Assembly (NCBI GenBank): GCA_031284185.1
Contig: JAITAJ010000151.1
Location: 1 to 20,955, forward strand
Source of the DNA: Accumulibacter sp.
GTDB taxonomy: Bacteria > Pseudomonadota > Gammaproteobacteria > Burkholderiales > Rhodocyclaceae
Reading direction: 5' to 3'
DNA: 20,955 nucleotides
The position numbers and the translations under genes are program-made. Below the pieces are notes generated by a model. That model was not told the origin of the DNA. It made no database searches and was given only the letters and a program-made list of their open reading frames with translations. The stretch's first letter is position 1; every line of letters begins with the position of its first letter. This document shows, one piece after another, positions 1-6,789 of the stretch.

Positions 1-774
1 GTGCCGACGGAGTATATAGCGCTCGTCGGGCTTGCACTTGGCTCCTTCGTCTCCAGCAACAATCTCACGATCATCAAGGCGACGCTCGGCGCGCTTCCCA
101 GCTTGTTCAAAGGCTCCAAATACAACAAGGTCACCTATGTCGATCTGCTGGCCTTGCTGTTTGAGGTGCTCGCCAAGGTACGCAAGGAAGGCTTGATGTC
201 GATCGAGAATGACGTTGAGAATCCGCACGACAGCCCGATCTTCGGCAAGTATCCGTCGATTTCTCGTGACCACCATGTCATGGAGTTCATCACCGATTAT
301 TTGCGCATGATGGTGGGCGGTAATCTCAACGCGCTGGAAATCGAGAACCTGATGGACATAGAGATCGAGACGCATCACCATGAGGCGGAAGTTCCCGGCC
401 ATGCCGTGAGCGCGGTGGCCGACGGCTTGCCGGCGTTCGGTATCGTGGTCGCGGTGATGGGCGTGGTCAACGTCATGGGTTCGGTCGGCGAACCGCCGCC
501 GGTGCTGGGCAAGATGATCGGCGGCGCGCTGGTCGGCACTTTCCTGGGCATCCTGCTTTCCTACGGTTTCGCGACGCCGGTCGCTTCGCTGCTGGGGCAG
601 AAGGCCAACGAAGAATCGAAGATCTATCAGGTAATCAAGGTCGTGCTGCTGGCGTCGATGTCGGGATATGCGCCGCAGGTGGCGGTCGAATTCGGCCGCA
701 AGGTGCTTTTCTCCAACGACCGCCCGAGCTTCGCCGATCTTGAGGCCGATCTCAAGGCGCGCAAGGGCAAGTAA
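1..774 (+). CDS. motA: Flagellar stator protein MotA (5' partial)
   Basis: This is the proton-channel subunit of the MotAB stator, an inner-membrane protein that anchors beside the rotor and pushes on FliG. The window opens inside the gene: the first visible residues align with the second transmembrane helix of E. coli MotA, and the numbering offset implies about 29 missing N-terminal residues, so the GTG at position 1 is probably an internal valine codon. Visible landmarks match the family. The cytoplasmic-loop pair R61 and E69 corresponds to R90/E98 of E. coli MotA. The channel prolines P144 (in LPAFGIV) and P193 (in SYGFATP) keep the family spacing of 49 residues and correspond to P173/P222. 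Two transmembrane helices lie at about 142-163 and 174-193. The C-terminal tail (AVEFGRKVLF, RPSF) is typical. motB follows after 24 bp. Confidence 0.95.
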   Translation: MPTEYIALVGLALGSFVSSNNLTIIKATLGALPSLFKGSKYNKVTYVDLLALLFEVLAKVRKEGLMSIENDVENPHDSPIFGKYPSISRDHHVMEFITDYLRMMVGGNLNALEIENLMDIEIETHHHEAEVPGHAVSAVADGLPAFGIVVAVMGVVNVMGSVGEPPPVLGKMIGGALVGTFLGILLSYGFATPVASLLGQKANEESKIYQVIKVVLLASMSGYAPQVAVEFGRKVLFSNDRPSFADLEADLKARKGK

Positions 775-798
775 GCCAGTGCGTGTCGAGGAAACCGC

Positions 799-1713
799 AT
801 GAGCGAAGACATCCGTCCGATCGTCGTCAAGCGCATCAAAAAAGGTGTCGCCGGGCATCACGGGGGCGTGTGGAAGCTGGCCTACGCCGATTTCATGACC
901 GCGATGATGGCTTTCTTCCTGCTGATGTGGCTGCTGGGATCGGTATCCGAAAATGATTTGAAGGGGCTTGCCGAATATTTCCAGAATCCGATGAAGGTGA
1001 GCATGTCCGGCGGTTCCGGCGCGGGCGACGCGACGAGCATCCTGCAAGGGGGAGGCCGGGATCTGAACAGCCGTTCGGGGCAGGTCAAGCAGGGAGACAT
1101 CGACGCCGAGAAGCAGCGCAAGGAATATGAACGGCGCGAAAAGGTATCGCTCAACGCGCTCAAGCTCGACATCGAGAACCTGATCGAGAGCAATACGGTA
1201 CTCAGCCAGTTCAAGAGCCAGTTGCTGATGGACGTGACTACCGAGGGGCTGCGCATCCAGATCATCGACAAGCTCAATCGTCCGATGTTCGATACCAGCA
1301 GCGCCGAGCTGCAACCCTACTCGAAGGAGATTCTCCGGAAAATCGGACAGGCGCTGAACGCCGTGCCCAACAAGGTCAGCTTCTCCGGGCATACCGACGC
1401 GGCGCAATTCGTCGGGGGCGACAGGGGGTTTTCCAACTGGGAACTGTCGACGAACCGGGCCAATGCGTCACGGCGCGAAATGATCGCCGGAGGAATGGAC
1501 GAAAACAAGGTATTGCGGGTGGTCGGTTTGTCATCCATGGTTCTTTTCGACAAAAACGACCCTTTGAGTCCGTCCAACAGGCGCATCAACATCGTGGTGC
1601 TGAACAAACGAACCGAGGAAGCCATGCTGATGGAGGACGGGTACGGCATCGTATCGGTGGAAGGTTCGGATGATCTGACGTCGGCATTGGACACGGGAAA
1701 CCCCGAGAAATGA
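799..1713 (+). CDS. motB: Flagellar stator protein MotB
   Basis: MotB is the peptidoglycan-anchored partner of MotA; one A4B2-type complex conducts ions and generates torque. The protein has 304 residues. A short cytoplasmic N-terminus is followed by one transmembrane helix at about 27-47 (WKLAYADFMTAMMAFF), with the essential ion-binding aspartate D31 equivalent to D32 of E. coli. A charged linker and plug region follows, then a periplasmic OmpA-like peptidoglycan-binding domain (FSGHTDAAQF, NWELSTNRA, SPSNRRINI). The TM helix closely matches E. coli MotB, which suggests proton coupling, but this was not tested. The start ATG has a GAGGA ribosome-binding sequence 7-8 bases upstream. The gene lies in tandem with motA and before cheR. 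Confidence 0.96.
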   Translation: MSEDIRPIVVKRIKKGVAGHHGGVWKLAYADFMTAMMAFFLLMWLLGSVSENDLKGLAEYFQNPMKVSMSGGSGAGDATSILQGGGRDLNSRSGQVKQGDIDAEKQRKEYERREKVSLNALKLDIENLIESNTVLSQFKSQLLMDVTTEGLRIQIIDKLNRPMFDTSSAELQPYSKEILRKIGQALNAVPNKVSFSGHTDAAQFVGGDRGFSNWELSTNRANASRREMIAGGMDENKVLRVVGLSSMVLFDKNDPLSPSNRRINIVVLNKRTEEAMLMEDGYGIVSVEGSDDLTSALDTGNPEK

Positions 1714-1777
1714 CCGGAAGAAACACATCGTTGCCCGCTGGAATGAGAGAGCGGGCCGACAAGGAAGAGAAGGTGGC

Positions 1778-2629
1778 GTGTTGATGGACATTCATGACAG
1801 CGGTTCGCGTGAATTCACGTTTACCCTGGCCGATTTCGAGCAGATTCGCAAACTGATCTACGATCATGCCGGCATCTCGCTTTCAACCGCGAAGCAGGAC
1901 ATGGTCTATAGCCGCTTGGCCAAGCGTCTGCGCGACAAGAATCTGAAAACCTTCGGCGAGTATCTGGTGCTGCTGAAAAAGGGCGACAAGCTCGAATGGG
2001 AGCAGTTCGTCAATTCGCTGACCACCAATCTCACGTCGTTTTTCCGCGAACCCCATCACTTCCCCATCCTCAGCGCTCACCTGAAGAAGTTGCAGGGCAA
2101 GTCTTCGATCAAGATCTGGTGTTGCGCCGCGTCGACCGGCGAGGAGCCTTACAGCATCGCCATGACCATCGTGGAAACCTTCAACAGCTTCAATGCGCCG
2201 GTATCGATTTTCGCAACCGATCTGGATACCAGCGTGCTTGCCATGGCGGCAAAGGGCGTCTACACGTTCGATCGGGTCGAGCGTTTGTCGCGGGAGCGTC
2301 TGAACCGCTTCTTCGTGAAAAACGCGGGAAGCGCCGACGGGTCATTTTCCGTGCGTCCCGAGCTGCGCCGGCTGGTGAACTTTCAGCGCCTGAACCTACT
2401 CGAACCGAACTGGGGCATACGTGGTCCACTGGATGCGCTTTTTTGCCGCAACATCATGATTTATTTCGATAAATCGACGCAACGCAAGATCCTTGAGCGG
2501 TTCGTTCCGTTGATGGACAGCAGTGGGCTTCTTTTTGCCGGGCATTCGGAGAGCTTTTTGTACGCGTCGGATCTGTTCCGTTTGCAGGGGAAGACCGTGT
2601 ATGAGATGGTAAACAACAAACGCCGGTGA
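1778..2629 (+). CDS. cheR: Chemotaxis receptor methyltransferase CheR
   Basis: CheR uses S-adenosylmethionine to methylate glutamates on chemoreceptors and so raises kinase activity during adaptation. The predicted protein has 283 residues. The N-terminal helical domain spans about 15-90 and contains LTTNLTSFFRE, the conserved substrate and active-site segment. The SAM-binding Rossmann core carries IWCCAASTGEEPYS at about 113-126, ATDLD near 146-150 and CRNIMIYFD at about 223-231. The start is uncertain. A GTG at 1778 and an in-frame ATG at 1784 are both served by the purine-rich stretch AAGGAAGAGAAGG at 1761-1773; the choice changes only two residues. The gene is 64 bp after motB and one base before the bare CheB gene, so the two opposing adaptation enzymes are paired. 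Confidence 0.95.
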   Translation: MLMDIHDSGSREFTFTLADFEQIRKLIYDHAGISLSTAKQDMVYSRLAKRLRDKNLKTFGEYLVLLKKGDKLEWEQFVNSLTTNLTSFFREPHHFPILSAHLKKLQGKSSIKIWCCAASTGEEPYSIAMTIVETFNSFNAPVSIFATDLDTSVLAMAAKGVYTFDRVERLSRERLNRFFVKNAGSADGSFSVRPELRRLVNFQRLNLLEPNWGIRGPLDALFCRNIMIYFDKSTQRKILERFVPLMDSSGLLFAGHSESFLYASDLFRLQGKTVYEMVNNKRR

Positions 2630-2630
2630 C

Positions 2631-3251
2631 ATGAGAAAATCTCTCGCGCCGGGAACGGCGACACGGCTACAGATGATCGTCAACCGCGTCATTTTCGTTG
2701 GCGCGTCGACGGGCGGGACGGAAGCGATCAAGACCTTCCTGCTGGGATTCCCGGAAAACTGTCCGCCGACGATGATCGTGCAGCACATGCCGGAATCTTT
2801 CACCGGGTCGTTCGCCGTGCGTCTGAACGGACTGTGCCGGCCGCAGGTGCTCGAAGCGCAGGGCGGCGAGATGCTCACTCCGGGAAGCGTTTACGTGGCG
2901 CCGGGACATTCTCACATGCGAGTGCAGAAAGTCGGCGCGGGATACATGACGGAATTGCTCAAGACCGCGCCGGTCAACCGTCACCGGCCATCGGTGGATG
3001 TCCTGTTCGATTCGGCTGCCGAAGTGGTCGGCCGGCATGCCGTCGGCGTCATCCTCACGGGCATGGGCAAGGACGGCGCCAACGGCCTCTTGCGCATGAG
3101 GCAGGCGGGCGCCAGAACCTTCGGCCAGGATGAGGCGAGTTGCGTCGTTTACGGTATGCCGAGGGAAGCCGCGCTGATCGGCGCGGTCGAGGAGGCGGCG
3201 AGCCTCGGTTTGCTGGCGCAGAAGGTTCTCGCCGCCAGCCGCGTCGGTTAG
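2631..3251 (+). CDS. cheB: Receiver-less CheB-type protein-glutamate methylesterase
   Basis: The product is the catalytic domain of CheB, which removes methyl esters from (and can deamidate) chemoreceptors. The catalytic triad is complete: S26 in GASTGG, H52 in QHMPESF and D148 in MGKDGANG, with spacings of 26 and 96 residues identical to S164-H190-D286 of Salmonella CheB. NRHRPSVDVLF and EASCVVYGMPREA are also conserved. The protein has only 206 residues, against about 350 for full CheB. The N-terminal receiver domain and linker are absent and cannot be hidden upstream, because cheR ends one base before the start. The ATG at 2631 has no clear Shine-Dalgarno and probably relies on coupling to cheR; an in-frame ATG at 2673 would drop 14 residues. 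It cannot be switched on by CheA phosphorylation in the usual way. Confidence 0.93.
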   Translation: MRKSLAPGTATRLQMIVNRVIFVGASTGGTEAIKTFLLGFPENCPPTMIVQHMPESFTGSFAVRLNGLCRPQVLEAQGGEMLTPGSVYVAPGHSHMRVQKVGAGYMTELLKTAPVNRHRPSVDVLFDSAAEVVGRHAVGVILTGMGKDGANGLLRMRQAGARTFGQDEASCVVYGMPREAALIGAVEEAASLGLLAQKVLAASRVG

Positions 3252-3521
3252 CGTCGATGCCGTTTCGACGGGCCGCCGGTCTTCCCGTATTGCCGGAAAC
3301 GCCGTCCTTCCTTTGTCTTACGGGGAAGAATGTGGTGAAATAGCGGGGATGGCCGATTGATTTTGTTCATGAGTCGTTGTGACGTGAAAATGAGCGATGA
3401 GGATGCGCAAAGGGCGCAATGGCGCGGCAGCGTGGGAACGTGGCGGGATCAACGGCCAAAAATGGAATAAAATAGAGGTGGCGGTTTGCACGACTATCCG
3501 ATCACAAAAAGGAGATCATGA
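3252..3521. other. 270-bp intergenic region between cheB and cheV1
   Basis: No supported gene lies here. A 6-bp stem (CGTCGA/TCGACG, about 3253-3271) just after cheB has no T-run, so it is not a convincing terminator. GCCGATTG at 3352-3359 resembles a sigma-28 -10 element but lacks a matching -35. TAAAAT at 3468-3473 could be a sigma-70 -10 element with a poor -35. A 33-codon open frame at 3369-3470 has no ribosome-binding site. A clear AAGGAG at 3509-3514 serves cheV1. The gap suggests that the cheV-cheY-cheZ-cheA genes have their own promoter, but the sequence does not single one out. Confidence 0.4.
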
Positions 3522-4490
3522 ATGTCAGATCTGCTAAAAAGCATAGATGCGCGTACCAAGTTGGCTGGCACGAACAAGCTGGAGATACTGCTGTTCACGC
3601 TTGGTACCAACTCTGGCAGCGGACGGCGGGAAACCTTCGGCATCAATGTATTCAAGGTTCGTGAGGTCATACGTACTCCGCCCATTACCGCCGCCCCGGA
3701 AATGCCCGCCTCGGTGGAAGGAATGGTGAGTCTGCGCGGAACCCTGGTTCCGGTGGTCGATCTGGCGAAATACACGGGCGTGAGGACCGATTCGCCGCGC
3801 GCCATCATGATCGTCACCGAATACGCCGGGCATACGCAGGGCTTTCTGGTCGAAGGGGTGGACAACATCCTGCGTCTCGACTGGAGTCAGATGAAAGTAC
3901 CGCCCGACATGGTGACGGCGGAAATGGGGGGCCTGGTGACGGCGGTGACGGAACTGCGGGACGGGCGCCTGGTGATGATGATGGACGTGGAGAAAATCCT
4001 GTCGGCGACGACCAATTACGACGATGAAATCGTGTACCGCGACATCCGGCCGCTGAACAATCCGTCGCTGACGGTGTTTTTTGCCGATGATTCGGTGGTC
4101 GCGCGCAAACAGATCATACGCACGCTGAATGCGATGCACGTGAAATATGTCGAAGCGATCAACGGGCGTTCCGCGTGGGAAGAACTCGAAAAGATCGCCA
4201 CGTATGCCGAGGCGGCGGGGCAGGAAGTCCAGAAGTTGGTGAGCCTGGTGCTGACCGATATCGAAATGCCCGAAATGGATGGCTATCTCCTGACGAAGAA
4301 GATCAAGACCGATGCCCGCTTCACGGGTGTTCCGGTCATCATGCACTCGTCGTTGTCCGGGATGTCCAATCAGCAATTGGGCAAATCCGTCGGCGTCGAT
4401 GAATACGTTCCCAAGTTTGAACCGCAGAGACTGGCGGAAATTCTGACGCGGCGCTTGTTGGGAAACACGGCCGCTCAGGCGGGCGGATGA
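3522..4490 (+). CDS. cheV: CheV coupling protein 1 (CheW domain plus receiver)
   Basis: CheV proteins couple chemoreceptors to CheA through a CheW-like domain and carry a receiver that CheA can phosphorylate, giving phosphorylation-dependent adaptation. Here 322 residues show a CheW-like domain at about 18-165 (ETFGINVFKVREV, MVSLRGTLVPVVDL, TAVTELRDGRL) and a receiver at about 184-312. The receiver has acidic residues D189/D190 (FFADDS), phospho-acceptor D246 (LTDIEMPEMDGY), the MHSS switch residues and K298 (VPKFE). Compared with CheY, about 12 extra residues lie between the acidic pair and the acceptor. Compared with its neighbour, a six-residue insert (NSGSGR) follows LFTLGT. The start at 3522 has AAGGAG seven bases upstream; the overlapping ATG at 3518 is in another frame. 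It is the first of two adjacent paralogues. Confidence 0.95.
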   Translation: MSDLLKSIDARTKLAGTNKLEILLFTLGTNSGSGRRETFGINVFKVREVIRTPPITAAPEMPASVEGMVSLRGTLVPVVDLAKYTGVRTDSPRAIMIVTEYAGHTQGFLVEGVDNILRLDWSQMKVPPDMVTAEMGGLVTAVTELRDGRLVMMMDVEKILSATTNYDDEIVYRDIRPLNNPSLTVFFADDSVVARKQIIRTLNAMHVKYVEAINGRSAWEELEKIATYAEAAGQEVQKLVSLVLTDIEMPEMDGYLLTKKIKTDARFTGVPVIMHSSLSGMSNQQLGKSVGVDEYVPKFEPQRLAEILTRRLLGNTAAQAGG

Positions 4491-4517
4491 GGTTCGACTA
4501 TATCGTGGAGTATATCG

Positions 4518-5462
4518 ATGGCAACTGATCTGGTTGAAAGGAAGACCCTGCTCGACAGCGTCGATGCCAGAACCCAGCTGGCGGGTTCCAACAAAATGGA
4601 AATCCTGCTGTTTTCCCTGGGCACGAGGGAAACGTTCGGAATCAATGTGTTCAAGGTCCGAGAAGTGGGGCGCACGCCGCACATCACCAAGACGCCCAAT
4701 ATGCCGGAAGGCGTCGAAGGTCTGGTATCCTTGCGCGGGAACGTCATTCCCGTGCTGTCTCTGGTCAGCTTTCTCGACCATCAGGACAAGCCGATAGAGC
4801 AGGGCAAAACCATGATGGTCGCCGAGTATTCCAAGAGAACGCTCGGCTTCCTGGTGCACGAGGTCGATCGGATCATCAGCGTCGATTGGGACAAGGTCAA
4901 GACCCCGGAAAATGTCCTTTCCTCGAATCAGGGCTTGATCACGGCGATCACCGAACTGGAAAACGGGATGCTGGTTTCGCTGCTGGACGTCGAGCAGATA
5001 CTGGCCAACGCCTTCGGCGAGGCGGTCATCGTCGATGTGCCGCCGGTCCAGATGGCGGAGGAAGTCAACGTCTTTTTCGTGGACGACTCGGCCGTCGCGC
5101 GGAAGAAGATCACCGAAGTGCTGGACAAGCTGCGCGTCAAGCACAGACACGCGACCAATGGCGCCGAGGCATGGACGCGCTTGCAGGGGCTTGCCGCGCA
5201 CGCGCAGCAGACCAGCGGCAATTTGCGCGACGAGGTGCGTCTGATCCTGGTCGATGCCGAGATGCCCGAGATGGACGGTTACGTCCTGACCAAATACATC
5301 AAGGCGGACAAGCGTTTCAATGGAATCCCCGTGGTCATGCATTCCTCGTTGTCGTCGGAGGCGAATCGTGCCATGGGCCAGGCGGTCGGTGTTGATGCCT
5401 ACGTGGCGAAATTCGATTCCGAGGTATTGGCGGACACCTTACGTCCCCTGCTTGAGCGATAG
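4518..5462 (+). CDS. cheV: CheV coupling protein 2 (CheW domain plus receiver)
   Basis: This is a second CheV, 314 residues, 27 bp downstream of the first and built the same way. A CheW-like domain spans about 20-168 (RETFGINVFKVREV, GLVSLRGNVIPVL, TAITELENGMLVSLLDVE) and a receiver about 184-312. The receiver has D189/D190 (FFVDDS), acceptor D246 (LVDAEMPEMDGY), MHSS and K298 (VAKFD). The acidic, acceptor and lysine positions coincide in number with the first CheV, and many blocks are identical (ETFGINVFKVREV, EMPEMDGY, MHSSLS), so a tandem duplication is likely. The receptor- and kinase-contact stretches differ (RTPHITKTPNMP here against RTPPITAAPEMP), which hints at different receptor preference. 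A GGAG lies at 4506-4509. cheY follows after 26 bp. Confidence 0.95.
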   Translation: MATDLVERKTLLDSVDARTQLAGSNKMEILLFSLGTRETFGINVFKVREVGRTPHITKTPNMPEGVEGLVSLRGNVIPVLSLVSFLDHQDKPIEQGKTMMVAEYSKRTLGFLVHEVDRIISVDWDKVKTPENVLSSNQGLITAITELENGMLVSLLDVEQILANAFGEAVIVDVPPVQMAEEVNVFFVDDSAVARKKITEVLDKLRVKHRHATNGAEAWTRLQGLAAHAQQTSGNLRDEVRLILVDAEMPEMDGYVLTKYIKADKRFNGIPVVMHSSLSSEANRAMGQAVGVDAYVAKFDSEVLADTLRPLLER

Positions 5463-5488
5463 AAAAGAGTATCAGGAGTAGATGAGCG

Positions 5489-5878
5489 ATGGCTGATCCA
5501 AAAATGAGAATTCTGGTAGTCGACGATTTTTCGACCATGCGGCGGATCGTCAGGAATCTTCTCAAGGAGTTGGGTTTTTCCAACGTGGATGAGGCCGAAG
5601 ACGGCGCCATTGCGTTGCAAAAACTGCTGGGAGGGGGATTCCAGTTCGTCGTCACGGACTGGAACATGCCCAATATGGACGGGCTGCAAATGTTGCAGGC
5701 CGTTCGCGCGAATCCGTCGCTGTCGCACCTGCCGGTATTGATGATTACCGCTGAAGCCAAAAAGGAGAACATCATTGCGGCCGCCCAGGCGGGAGCCAGC
5801 GGCTATATCGTGAAGCCGTTCACCGCGGCCACGCTTTCAGAGAAATTGCAGAAGATTTTTGACAAGATGGGTGCCTGA
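5489..5878 (+). CDS. cheY: Chemotaxis response regulator CheY
   Basis: CheY is the single-domain response regulator that, once phosphorylated by CheA, binds the flagellar switch and changes rotation. The protein has 129 residues, the same length as E. coli CheY, and aligns without gaps. The active site is complete: D12, D13 (VVDDFSTMRR), phospho-acceptor D57 (TDWNMPNMDG), T87, Y106 and K109 (SGYIVKPFT). The strong likeness to the enterobacterial protein (AEAKKENIIAAAQAGASGY) indicates a motor-directed CheY rather than a phosphate sink. AGGAG near 5473-5477 supports the ATG at 5489. Its stop is one base before the cheZ start, so kinase output and its phosphatase are made together. Confidence 0.97.
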   Translation: MADPKMRILVVDDFSTMRRIVRNLLKELGFSNVDEAEDGAIALQKLLGGGFQFVVTDWNMPNMDGLQMLQAVRANPSLSHLPVLMITAEAKKENIIAAAQAGASGYIVKPFTAATLSEKLQKIFDKMGA

Positions 5879-5879
5879 C

Positions 5880-6779
5880 ATGAACGACACGACTTCTTCA
5901 GGCGACTCGGCCGACCTCGAAGCGCTATTCGACAGCATTGCGAAAGATGTGGTGATCCATGCGCCGGAAGGCACAGAAAATTCCGCGCCGTCGGCCGCCG
6001 CCGAAAACGAATCGACGCCGGCGAAACAGGCGCAGAAAACCGGCGATACCGGCAATGCTTCGACCGGAAATTCCCAGGATATCCAGCCCTCGTCCGATCC
6101 CGCCGCGTCCGGCGGCAAGAGCGCGCAGGGGGCGGGCGGAACGAACGCCGGCGCCGAGGCGGAATGGTCGGTGCAGAACAAAGTGTTCACCCAGGTCGGG
6201 CAGATGGCGCGGCAGTTGCACAACACGCTTGGCGCGCTGGGTTACGACAGGTTCCTTGAGGAAACGGTCAGCGCGATTCCCGATGCGCGGGACCGCCTGA
6301 AATATATCGCCAACCTCACGGAGCAGGCGGCGTGCAAGGTCTTGAACGCTACCGACGTGGCCAATCCCCTGCAAGAAGAGCTTGAAGTGGATGCCGCGGC
6401 GCTGGCCGCGAAATGGGACAAACTGTATGCCAACCAGATGGGAGTCGAGGACTTCGAGTCGTTGGCCAGCGAAACCCGGGCCTTTCTCAAGGTTGGCATT
6501 CCGCAGCGCACGTCCGCGACCAAGGGGCAATTGCTCGAGATAATGATGGCCCAGGATTTCCAGGATCTCACCGGGCAGGTCATCAAGAAAATCGTGTCCC
6601 TTGCCCAAGATATCGAAACGCAGCTGATGAGCATCCTCATCGATACGATTCCCGGAGAAAAGCATACCGAATCGGTCAAGACCTTGCTCAATGGGCCTGT
6701 CATCAACGGAGAGGGGCGTTCCGATGTCGTGGTGAGCCAGCAACAGGTAGACGATTTGCTCGACAGCTTGGGATTCTAG
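5880..6779 (+). CDS. cheZ: CheY-P phosphatase CheZ, with long N-terminal extension
   Basis: CheZ stimulates dephosphorylation of CheY-P and ends the motor signal. The catalytic segment MMAQDFQDLTGQVIKK lies at 222-237; D229 and Q233 correspond to the E. coli pair D143/Q147. The C-terminal tail QVDDLLDSLGF matches the E. coli CheY-tethering peptide. The protein has 299 residues, against 214 in E. coli. The excess is mainly a low-complexity Ala/Ser/Gly/Pro-rich stretch at about 25-95, preceded by a short acidic conserved-looking segment (SADLEALFDSIAKDVV). The ATG at 5880 is preferred because it starts right after the cheY stop; an upstream TTG at 5859 in the same frame lies inside cheY and looks wrong. 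cheA follows after 10 bp. Confidence 0.95.
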   Translation: MNDTTSSGDSADLEALFDSIAKDVVIHAPEGTENSAPSAAAENESTPAKQAQKTGDTGNASTGNSQDIQPSSDPAASGGKSAQGAGGTNAGAEAEWSVQNKVFTQVGQMARQLHNTLGALGYDRFLEETVSAIPDARDRLKYIANLTEQAACKVLNATDVANPLQEELEVDAAALAAKWDKLYANQMGVEDFESLASETRAFLKVGIPQRTSATKGQLLEIMMAQDFQDLTGQVIKKIVSLAQDIETQLMSILIDTIPGEKHTESVKTLLNGPVINGEGRSDVVVSQQQVDDLLDSLGF

Positions 6780-6789
6780 GAGAGTTTTT

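Noticed and set aside
3352..3359. GCCGATTG as a sigma-28 -10 element before cheV1
   Set aside because: No TAAAG-like -35 at the right distance in either 11- or 12-base spacing.
3369..3470. 33-codon open frame between cheB and cheV1
   Set aside because: No Shine-Dalgarno, no recognisable product, and such frames arise easily in GC-rich sequence.
3477..3490. GG...TTTGCA before cheV1 as a sigma-54 promoter
   Set aside because: The GG to GC distance is one base short, and sigma-54 promoters tolerate almost no spacing change.
3534..5342. 602-codon minus-strand open frame opposite the two cheV genes
   Set aside because: It is the antisense shadow of two GC-rich paralogues; its histidine- and arginine-rich product matches no family and both cheV genes are convincing.
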